Shown here: piece by piece, positions 1 to 11,800 of the stretch
Numbering within the stretch: position 1 is the first letter of the stretch
Layout of the letters: each line of letters begins with the position of its first letter
Source: Embiotoca jacksoni
Lineage: Eukaryota; Chordata; Actinopteri; Embiotocidae
Length of the DNA stretch: 64,000 nucleotides
Direction: 5' to 3'
NCBI GenBank assembly: GCA_022577435.1
Contig: JAKOON010000006.1
Location: 15,727,501-15,791,500 of the forward strand
Notes under the pieces: generated by a model
The model's input: the letters and a program-made list of their open reading frames with translations, nothing else
The model's database searches: none
Told to the model about the DNA's origin: nothing
Position numbers and translations under genes: made by a program

Positions 1-319
1 TAACAGCATGTTGTTATTAAGAGCTCACTGCTCCACAACAGTAGTTGCATGTCAAACTTGCTGTAATGTACAGACGTTACTGTGACAGATATTAACGTTG
101 TCTGAAGCTTCTCTTATGTAGTTGACTTCATGTAAACTGGTTCAGTGTGGTGGCTTTTTGTTTGTTTGTTGTGAATTGCTGAAAAGCTGTAAGGAAGCAT
201 TTTCCTCAACAACTGTGTGTCAGTTTGTAATGTTTTCATACAGACGTGTCTATTTTGCTTTTATTTATTTTTTCTCAGTGTGTGGTGAGCAGTATGCATT
301 TTGTTGTGATTTCCAGCAG
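1..319 (+). other. Upstream intron or 5' flank of pcm1
   Basis: The sequence ends in a pyrimidine-rich tract and CAGCAG just before the exon holding the start codon, so it reads as the 3' part of the intron behind a 5' untranslated exon lying left of the window. No coding similarity and no promoter elements were recognised here. Confidence 0.6.
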
Positions 320-335
320 GCTGTAGTTGGATGAC

Positions 336-3300
336 ATGGCAACCGGAGGCACTCCTTTTGATGACAGTGCAGAGGAGCTGCACAACTGGACTGTAAGCAA
401 TGGCAGTCTCGAAGACCGACTCAACAACATGGTAAGGGCTGGTCAAACCCTGATAGAAACTACAATATTGGTGGTCGTTTTGTTTTCACACAATGTTATA
501 TGCCCTAACACCTCCCATTTGATATAGAGCACATTTCCTCAGGATGCCTTCTGTAACGTACACATCTCATTACTATCAATGTTTATTTTTGTTGCCATGG
601 TAAGCCTTAAATGTATAGAATGAAAGATGTGTGTTGCTCCAAGATAAACATGCATAATAATTAACTCTGTAAATGTTTTTGATCAGGACTGGGGTGTACA
701 GCAGAAGAAAGCCAACCGCTCTTCAGAGAAGAACAAGAAAAAGCTGTCAGCTGCGGTGGTGGAGAGCCGCCTGACCAATGATATTTCGCCAGAATCCACC
801 CCTGGGGCTGGTCGCAGGAGAGCACGCACTCCTCATTCCTTCCCCCACATCAAATACACCACCCAAATGTCAGTCCCAGACCAGGCTGAGCTTGACAAGC
901 TCCGTCAGCGGATCAATTTTACAGACCTGGACGAGGTAAAATGCTGCTATGCTCAATAAGAAATCTATTTTTAGTTCATTGTCAGTGTGTTGTTCATTGA
1001 TGCCCCAGGAATATTAAGACAGAATATTTGACATAATGTGGCTTGGATGACATACTATTAGTGATATGCCAACTTTGTCAGGTGTTGTGGTTAAAAGTGT
1101 ATTTGTTAACTGGCATTTGCTATTGTTGATTTCCGTAAAACCAGCTGCTTAGCAGTAATAAAACAGACCTTTAAAAATCTGACCGTAAGCTTTGTGACCA
1201 ATGTCTGGTCTTGTTGGATGTGGATTTGTGAGTTGTTGTTTTTTTTACCACTGCTTGCACTGTCGGCCAATGTTTTGATGAACAGGTCCTCCTACTGTTA
1301 GAATGCCTTTTACCACTACAAACACAAGGATTGGCTGAAATCTCATTGCAGATATATCAGTACGAGGCTACATGTCAGCTGTTAAATGACTCCAAATTGC
1401 AGCAAAGATTTGTTTTAAAACAGGGTCAGTCTTCTATAGTTTTTCATCCGGAGAGAAGGAACAAGTTTATTATTCATACCCAGTGCATTTCTTGGTCCCA
1501 ATTGTTAAAAATAATTTGTTTGTATCATGGGTTGTGTAAAGAAATTAATATTGACAATATATCAATATTAGATTTATCAAACTGTTAAATATTCATACTA
1601 GTAACGGCCCTATAACTCCTGTATCTGTCGAACTACAATTTCCACACGAAATCTAATTTTGTAGTTATTTTTCAGGGATTAAATGCCAATACACTACTGT
1701 GGTGTTTGAGCAGCCAATAAAGGAAATGATAGCAGCTTATTTATCTGTGTATAGCGCGTTTTGGACATAAGAATATTTGTAAAAGTTGCTTATTAACGAT
1801 GAACATTTTTGCATTTTGGCTTAAAAATCGATGCAATCCGTAAAAAGAACTACAGAAGTCTGCCAAAGACAAATGGACATGAATAAAAACCTGAACATTT
1901 ACATCACTTACAGTTTGCAAAGTATACTTTTCAGAACCTCAAGTGGTGATTTGTTTGACTTGTGTCTTTCTTTAGCAGAGGAGCATCGGCAGTGACTCCC
2001 AGGGCCGCGTCACGGCTGCCAACAACCAGCGCCAGTTAGCTGGAGAGAACAAGAAGCCCTACAACTTCCTACCTCTGCATGTCAACACTAACAAAAGCAA
2101 GGACCTGCTCCCTCCCTCCTCCTCCGCCCCAACCACCCCAGCTATCGCCAAGGAAACTAAAAAGCAGAGCACAGGACTCATGGATACCTTAACCCCCGTG
2201 CTTCCTACCAAGGAAACTCCAAGGCACAGTCGTGGCGGTGCAGAAAGGTTGACCCTAGTGCACAGAGAATATGGCAGAGGAGATCTGAGAGTAGACAGTA
2301 GCCAGGTAATGTTTATTTGTTTGGAAGGTCGTCGTCAGCTCTTGTTTAGTTTCCACTTGATGTCTTGTCGTTTTGAGCAGTAATGAGGTGTTGGTCCTTC
2401 ACGTAGATTGTGAGATTGTGCAATAGGGAAAATCGGTGTTGGCAAACTAATTAGAATTGATCCTCTGGGGAACTCAAATATATGTTGCAAATTTTACCAA
2501 AACCAAAAATAATCTGACAGGTGTCTAGAAAGATGTTGTACAAGGGGCTTTCTATTGGACTGTAGCTATACTGCATGTATAACTTGAATGCATTCATACA
2601 GTTTAATGTCAGAGAAGGTATGGTTAGGGTAAGTAATTGTGTCGTATTTTTACATTACATCAGCCGACATTATACAGCTTATGAAGCTGAAACTTGCGAG
2701 ATAAAAAGTGCATGATCATTATTATTACTATTATTATTTTACTCTGAAGCTCCCCTCACCTTCTAGTGCCGCATCAATATTCACTCCAATTTCTGAGAAA
2801 CTAAACCAAATGCATAACAAATACACTAGTTCAGGGGGGTTGAAAATGTGTAGCACTCTCAGCAAACACAGAGTGGTCTCACGTGAGTTATTGTGCTATT
2901 ATGGTTACTTTGGAATAAGATTCAGTACAATATTTTAGATTTTTTATTTAATGTATTATTTTAGTATTGTCACTGTTTTGAAAGGCACTCATTTCACATT
3001 TAATTAGACCAGTCCCTGTGCATATGTACATGTGGGATTGTCTGTGTCACTGCACTCCAGACTACTTCAAGAAACCAGAACTAGGATGAAAGTGAGGGAG
3101 CGCTAGTGCAGCTGAAACTAGGTTGTATTTAGGGCAATTTATAAATATGCCACCCTTGGTGCCCAGCGAGCTTTGTGCCCAACCCCCTCTCTGCCCTTGT
3201 TTAGCCCAGTCTAAGCCATCGCTACAGATGCTCACTCACCTTTCCTTTACGTCTTTGTCTGCCTTCTCTTTATTCCCCTTCCGAAACCCACACCCATCCA

Positions 3301-5787
3301 CCGCCTTCCTCTCTTTGTGCGGTCTCAGGTGGTGAGCAAACTGGTCCAGATCCGGGAGTACATCAGTAAGGCCAGCTCCATGCGGGACGATCTGGTGGAA
3401 AAGAACGATGTGCCGGCCAACGTGGAGCGTCTTTCTCATCTCATTGACCACCTCAAGGAGCAGGAGAAGTCCTATTTACGGTTCCTGCAGAAAATGCTTG
3501 TAAGTATGCTGTCTCTCTAGTTTCTCTCATATCTTCTTGAGAATCTACTTCTGTGCTTTGCACATGTTATCAGACGTGTCAGATATAATTCCAGGCAAAT
3601 GTGTTTTGTCTTGTGTAAAAAATGTCTCTTGGCCAATTCATAGCAGAAAAGGAACCCGTTTGTGTAGTTATCTTGGCAGCTTGCCATATATATATTTTTA
3701 ATGGCTGTCTTTCTCTGTGGCCTGAAACACTTCAACAGTTGGGTCATGTTTCGTGCTATAATAAAATTGAGACATAGCATGCCACCTTTCTGTGCTAAAG
3801 GGATAGTTTTTTCTTTGATTTGATTCAAGAATTTAATCTGTAATATATGTGAATATTTGCAAGAAACATACATTTGTATTCTGTTAAAATCACTTAAGGT
3901 TTTCTGATCTCCACATTTCTACAAATTTCAACAGCTAATGCATAAAGACATTCTAGTTTATGTCTGTAGATAAACAGCATATAGACGATAAATATTTTGT
4001 ATACTTTTCTATTCAGCTATGTTTGAGTCACTGGCTGTTCTCTCTCTGCTGTGTTCACAGGCGCGAGAAAATGAGGATGATGACGTGGGGGCCCTGGACT
4101 CTGCAGTTGGCTCAGGTTCACTGGCAGAGATCACATCTCTTAACATTGAGCTTCGGTCATCAGATACCTCAAATGCAACTGTATGTATATTTGTATTTGT
4201 TTCTGCCCATGTTAATACTCAAGTTAATAACACATAACCCTTTGCCAGAAAACACGGGCTCTGTGCTGTCTTTCTAAGATTGGGAAATAAGAACCAAACT
4301 ATTTGCCTTTATCATTGTTGGAGTCTTATTAGCTTTTTAGCATCTGACAAGCCTTTTAAAGCATTCCTGCTCAGTAGCAGTGCAGTATTGCTGATGCGTT
4401 TGTTGTTATATTTAGCATTTACAATGATACGTGGGCGTGAATTTTGTAGGGTGGGAGGCCAGAAGCTTTGCGTGCTGACCAGAAAGAAGAACTGGAGAAT
4501 CTGCGTAAGCAGCACGAGCTGCTGAAGAAGATGCTGGAACAGCAGGAGCAGCTCAGGGCCCTGCAGGGCCGACAGGAAGCACTAATGGCCATGCAGCACA
4601 GTGCAGAACACGCACTTGCTGTAATTGAAGACACCGGTGAGGTTGCACACCAACACAGAGACAGACTTGTCAAATGTGTAAGAAGAAAAAGTAGGATACA
4701 GTTACATACTTTTCTTGCAGAGGTGAATCATAGACAACTCAGTTGGAATCTGCTTGGTCATGTTTTTGATTTTCAGAACTGATTAATTTACAGAGGTTAT
4801 GTTCATGTATCATTATTTTCTGGTTAATGTTTCAACAATTTCTTTCACAACAAGTTATATTAAATGAATAAACATTTGTTGTTGTCATTAGTTGTCACAG
4901 AAACCACGGGCAGTGTTTCCGGCCTGAGCATCACATCAGAACTGAATGACGAGTTAAATGATTTGATCCAGCGGTTCCACAACCAGTTACACGACTCTCA
5001 GGTACAGTAGAAACTGCAACTGGGCTGCCATATTATCCATGAATCATAGCATTATATTATCTACAAAATGTTTTTTGTTTGTCTACTAACTTATGTACAG
5101 AAGTTTTTTTTTTATATTTCTTTAATGATAACATCAGCACTACAATATAATGTCAATAGAAAATATATTTATTTTGTGCAGTTTGATGAGACTGTAATGT
5201 GTAATGTAAACCTTGGTTTGCTTCTCATTTGACGAGCCATGTCAACTTGCTTAAACTTTTTCCTGCAGACTAAAGCAGTGCCAGATAACCGTCGTCAGGC
5301 AGAGAGTCTCTCCCTTTCCAGAGAGGTGTGCTGGTCCAGGGCTCCGCAGGCTGTCGGTCCACCTCAACACAGGCCACTCCTCCACTCTGCCTCTGGCCCA
5401 CACACTGGTCTAGACACGGGAGCAACAGCTGCCAATGCCAAACTCACCAAGCTCCAAGAACTCCAAGACAAAAAGCAAACCATGGACAAGATCCTACAAG
5501 AGCTGCATTCCCTCCGAGACCAGACACTCAATAATAACTCGTGTAAGAGTACTTTCAAAGTCTTTTTCACAATCATAATGGGGCTACCATCCTTATAAAT
5601 TATTAATGAAATGCACGTGGGTCCATTCAGGTCGTGGCCTGGCAGCACAGTGCAGTCGGAGTTTGGGCGGATCTTCAGATAGTCCATCTGCTCTCTGCTC
5701 TAATGGGGCATTGGCTTCCACTTCCTTTCATCCTTCACTCACACAGCAACAGGACAGCTCCAACTCCGCAGACAAGCTCAGGTACAA

Positions 5788-5862
<75 letters not shown>

Positions 5863-8800
5863 TGAAGCAGCTAAATAGGCAGGTCATATATCAACAGCAG
5901 GGTGTTGTATAGAGTGGGGGTGGTGTACTATTACCTTGCAGCGACAAAACCCATTACATTGTTTCCCGTTGACAAGTTTCAGTCTTTGCTACAGTGTTTT
6001 TAAACAAGACACGCAACCTCCATCTTTTACAGGAGTGTTTTTCTGTTGGTGACTCTGTACTTGGACCTTTTGTAGAAGAGGGAATTGTGAAGACATTTTT
6101 CTGGCAGGTCACATAACCTTTTAAATGATTAAATCTCGTATTCATTCACATATTCTTACAGGAAGCTAAAGGAGGTCCACAAGCGTCTGAATGAACTGCG
6201 GGAGTTGGTTCAGTACTACGAGCAGACTTCTGATATGATGGTGGACGCAGTCAACGAGAATGTGAAAGAGGATGATGACGATGACGATGAAGATGAGGAT
6301 GAAACGGAGGACGGTTCTATCTTTGAGGCCATGTTTGACTCTGAGCAGGAGAACCGCCAGCCAGTAATTAACATAAGGTGGGTGTGTGAATAAAGAAATG
6401 CATATTTTTCTGATTGGATTTCTACCGAGATGCTCACCATTTCAAACTGATTCAACACCTTGTTTGGCTAAATTATATTAAAAAAACACCGGTCAGTGGA
6501 GAAATTTGTAATTGGCCTAAAGTTACAATATAATATTAATAAGCATCAGGCCATAGTCTGTGTAATTTTACTGCCGGCAGGTCACCATATCATTCACCGC
6601 ACCTTATCTGCTCAGAAACCCACAGCGCAGTGGCAACTGGGCTGACTTAAACAGCCTGACCAATGGACGCAGTGTCCGAAGCAGCACCACTAACAACCGG
6701 GACGGCAGACTCAACACTCAGTGTGAGATCAACAACCGGTCAGCAGCCAACCTGCGCAGCCTCAACATCCCCTCAGCCATAGGTACACTCATGAACACAC
6801 TGACACTGACCACTGTTGACATTACACAAAATTAACATTCTTGTGGACAATTTATGGTCTATTAATTTCTTGGTAAACTGAAGGTTATTTCAATATGTTC
6901 AGCACTTGATAAAAGTTAATGTTGTAAAAGTGAATGACATCGCATTTGCCTGAAGCTGTTATCCTTCCACTGTATCATCAGTGCTGTACTTTAAACTGTT
7001 TCAATCCATCCTGTGTTGGCGTAAGATCACCACATCACAATGGAGCAGATACGTTGTCTTGTACGGTAGAGTGGTACATTGTATCAGGACCATCGTTTAT
7101 AAAGATGCTTTTCAAATTGGCAACATTAAACCTTAATTTATCATCAACATGAACAGCCCCCTCCATGCTCTTTGACATGTGAAATAACTTTCAAAATAAG
7201 AAACGGCTCCATTAGCTTGGTAATGTCATTTCATTAAGGAGGGTGTTGTGTTAAGTGAAGTTATGTTAATTCAAAGTTTAAAAGGGACAAGAAACACATT
7301 TTTAAATGGCATGATTAAACAGACTGTTAGTGATACTCCAATAACTTTGTTCTCATTTAGAGTGCCAGTACAATAGGGACATCCCCTATAATCAGGTGAA
7401 GGATGATGACGAAGACGAAGATGGTCTTGACAATGATGAAGGGGCACAGGCTGTGGCTCCAGACAGCGAGGCATCGGAGTCTAGTCGGAGGAGCAGCCTT
7501 GGGAACGACACGGGTTTTGTTCAGAAGGTTCATCGCCACACTGCGAAGCAAAAACTCCGACAGCTGCAGGAGCTGGTGGCCATGGTTCAGGTGGGGTAGA
7601 TGACAGAATACTGATTAAGATGCCAGCAGTGAGGTTCAAGTTTTGTCTGACTGTTTGCATCAAGAATGACAAATTACTGACCCAATCTGTCTATATCCAG
7701 AGTGACGACACAGATGGAACAACGGCTAATGAAGATGAAGCTGTACACCAACAGCCAAATAATACCCGAGCTCCTCTGCCTGGAACATCGGGGGCTGGAT
7801 CTAAACAAAGTCCGAGAGACCTCACTCTCTCCAGCAAGGCCAGGTACAGTCTATAAAGCATCTGAGAGGCCCATCTGACTCTCTGTTTAGTTGTTCCAAA
7901 AATTGTTGAAGTGTATTCTATTCTGAAAGGGAGAAGCTGTATGAGGAGAAGCTACGTCAGCAGAAGCAGGAGCTGAAGCAGCTCCATGAAGAGCGCCAGA
8001 GGCTCGTTGAAATCCAAGGCAAGATCCAGGATCTGCAGTGGGTTTGCCCTGACTTCCAGGTACATTCTCACATACGCAGGCACCCACATGTAGAACTACG
8101 GACAGAGAGACCAGGTTCTGAATTAGAAGTTGCACCAAATGTATGAATATAAGGGAAATACTGGGATTTGTAAAATAATTATCTTTTTTTTTTTTCTGCC
8201 TGGTAACTCTTGAAAGTGATTTATGGATGTAATTAATTTGTTACTGTTTACACATGCAGTAACATACTTATATTGCAATAAAAAAAAATGTAAACACTGG
8301 TTGTTTTTTAGAACAGGTGTCAAGTACAATTGCAGACAGTTCTGCTGATATGGAACTTCACACAGATCTGCTCAGATTATTTCATAGGTTCCAAAATAAT
8401 ATGCAGCATCTAAAATGTGCCCAAATGTTGTCTTGTGTGGATTAAGTGTGGAAACAATGACAATTTATATAAATACATTAAATTGATGGTCTTTGGTCAT
8501 GGCTGTCCAGTTTTTGCTTCATTACATGGCCAAATATATCATAATCCTGTGTATTTCTTCAGTAAGAACCCCATTCCATTTAGTTTTAGTTTACTATGTT
8601 GCTGGTTTCATTATAAAGTGTTCCAAGATTGTTTTAAAAAGATTTTCCTCTGGTGTCCTCCTCAGTCTTCTGTGTCCAGCGCAGTGAGTCAGCAGGGTTT
8701 GCTGAGGAAGGTTCCAGTTGCTGCTTCCACTCCTGCTGCTGTCCAGACTTCTTCATCCTCTGGACCCAAAACCAACTCTGCTGTGCTCAAAGTCACTGCT

Positions 8801-11800
8801 CCTGAAGCAGCTACTTCTTCAGTCACTGACAATGAGGTGACAGACTCCACCGAGCTATCTTGCTGCTTCTATTTACGTGTCCAAACAAACTCCACACTAT
8901 GTGTAAAGGATAAATCTGTTGAATGATTTTCTCTTTTCTTGTGTTGTCAGCAGCTTTGGTCAGAAATGCGTCGCCACCAGATTTTGCGAGAGGAACTGCG
9001 ACAGCGCAGAAAGCATTTAGAGTCCTTGATGGCTGAACACCAGAGGCGAAGTGGTTTTGATGACTCTTCCTGTCGGATTGAAGACCAAGATGGCATTGCT
9101 ACTCCCTCACAGCCTGTCAGTAGGGATGAACGGTAAGGGCTATATTTGCTTTAGGGGCCTCTCTCATCAATTTGAGTTATTTTGCAAGTTCATGAGTGAG
9201 ATAGCAGATTCTTGCAGATGAACAGAAGCCACATTGTACATTGTCAGCTCTTTTACTCGTTTAATGGCAGATTTCATAGTATTTCTTTGATTAGTGAATC
9301 ATTATTGTTCCACAGGCACCAAAATTTTGGCTAATTTTTCCAAATTTTCTTTTAGAACAATGGCCACCTGGGGTTCCACTCCCTGCCGCCTTGATGAGAA
9401 TGATGATGATGATGATAATGATGATGATGAGGATGATGAAGATGATGAGGATGACGAAGAATATCGCCCAGAAATGGGTGCAGAGGAGGAAGAGGAGCAG
9501 GAAGAATGTACAGAGAGCAGCTCTGATGATGACATCCCCGTCTACTCATCAAGCAGGAACCAGTGCTCTTTCAGTAACAGGAAGAATCAAGGAAGGTGAG
9601 ACCGAGTGGCCGAGGAAGGATTTGTGTAACTATCCAGCACTGATATCTATAATCTGTCTTTTATATTCATGTGCTTGTTTTCCAGCAACCTTAAGCCTCC
9701 AGCAGCCTTTTCAAGTGAGGGTAGTGGGCATCTTCATAACAAGACTAAGGCCAAGCAGCAGTCCAGAAGTTCGAACCAGTCTGCAAGCCAGCTTGGAGGC
9801 ACACGGCGACAGGAGAATCTGCGCTGGGCCTCTGAGCTCTCCTTTGCTGAGGGCTCATGCCACTGGCAGGAACAGGTCAGCCAGCTGCAGACACAGTTGG
9901 ACTTCAGTACCAGCATGTGCCAAACACTGCTGCAGGATCAGCAGGTTAGTGCATTCAACAAATACATGCAGACACTGAATGACATCCATAGCAGCGTTCT
10001 TTCCAATCTTTGGTTTGGTCCATTTTACTTTATGGTAATAAGGCAACTTGGGTCACCAATTCAAGAAAAGGTAATCTTTTTGTCTCGTACCTACTTTCAC
10101 AGGCTCTGTCATACATGTTGCAAACTCTGCTGACAGGCCAGTACAGCGTGTTACCCAACAACCTGTCATCACCACAGGTCCACCTGGTCATGCACCAGCT
10201 AAACCAGTGCTACACCCAGCTGGCTTGGCAGCAAAACAACGTACAGAGGTAAAGGCAAACGCATGAATACTCCACTTTATTTCTATCAAGTGAGAAATCT
10301 TTCTAGAGATTGTCTTGTCTCTTGTCTTTCAGACTAAAGCAGGTCCTGAATGATCTCCTTCGTCAGCAGCAGCAGCAGCAACAACAGCAGCAGCAACAGC
10401 AGCAGCATCAGCCGCCACCACCCTCCTCTTCAGCAGCAGGTTGGCAGACACAGAAGCAGCGTTCATCGCAGGAATCCAGCTCCGGACCCTCCATCTCTTC
10501 TGGTGTCTTCCTCCCCTTCTCCTCTACCCTGCTGCAACCTGCAGCCCGCAACATGGCAACGTCTGCCTTATCCCCGTTCCCTCCCAGTATGATATACATT
10601 TTTATCTGCCTTTTTTCATTCTCGAACATATCATCTTTAGATTGCTGTACAATAGACAGGGAAAACATTTCTGAAGCTCTAAAGACAGTTTTTCTACATT
10701 TGATTTTTATTTATAGATCTGCTGAAGATTAATCTTCGTTATGACGCAACCTAAAACCAAAAAACCAAACCAAAAACAATATAAGATACAATGCAACAAA
10801 AACCCTTTTTGTTATTGTAAGATGAAATTCTCAAATAAGTCTTTGAATTTATGAAAACAATACAGGAAGTTTCATGAAATAGGTAAAAATAAACGGATGG
10901 AAAATATTCTTTTCTTCATGTAGTTCTTGTACACTGATATTGTGTTACTATTATAGGTACTAATAGTCTATTTCACTCAGTTCTGTTTTAGTTTGAAGTG
11001 AATAATACATTCTAAGGGGACTCAGTTGTGCAGAAGTGAAATGTCAAAAGTCTAACTGTTACTTCCTAATTGCTTTTTTGGATTATTAACACACTAACTG
11101 ATGCTAATTAAGTCTTTTTCTCTTCCCTGTGAAGGCTTTAACTTGTATCCACTGTTCCCTGGTGCCATGGGGGAGTTTCCTCAAGGGGCTGTAGGTCAGA
11201 CTTCCCCTGAACATCAGAAGCCGCCGTTAGACCCCCACACTTCAATTAAAACAGAGTACATGAGTTTCCCTCCTCCACTGCAGCGCTCTCCTCTTAACAC
11301 TGCTAGAGAAAGAGGGTATGTCTGGTACTTTTGCATTAAAATACATTTATATCCATATGTTGAACATTGTAATTCATATCTGTATTTTTCACACGACTCT
11401 TCTAGGCCTTCGGCTGCCTGGCTTAATACCTCCTACACAAACAATACCGCCCGGCATCACCCGTCTAAATCAGAGTCCCAAGTGTCTCCGTCTTCCTCCC
11501 CCACTTTTGCCAACCGACACTTGCGACCTCAAGACTTTGACAAGGCGTCACAGGAAAGCTTCAGCAGCATGCCTGACCCTGTCGATCCCACCACCATCAC
11601 AAAGACTTTTAAGGCAGGGCGCAAGGCCTCTGCACAAGCCAACCTGGCCTCCCGGAGCAAGACTCCCAAGAGCCGACGCAGGAGGAGCAAAGGGCACAGC
11701 AAGAACAGTGAAGGTATTTAAGTCGATTCAATACTGAGCTGAAAATGTAACATAACAAACTGCCCTCAAAGGTAGCATTTATTCTGTGGCAGTTTCATTT

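Noticed and set aside
3517..3873. 118-codon minus-strand frame inside pcm1
   Set aside because: Antisense to a pcm1 intron, no recognised family, AT-rich codon content, no splice or promoter context.
4892..4900. Alternative acceptor of pcm1 exon 7 at 4900
   Set aside because: It would keep frame but delete VVT, which matches human VVA; the acceptor before 4892 is preferred.
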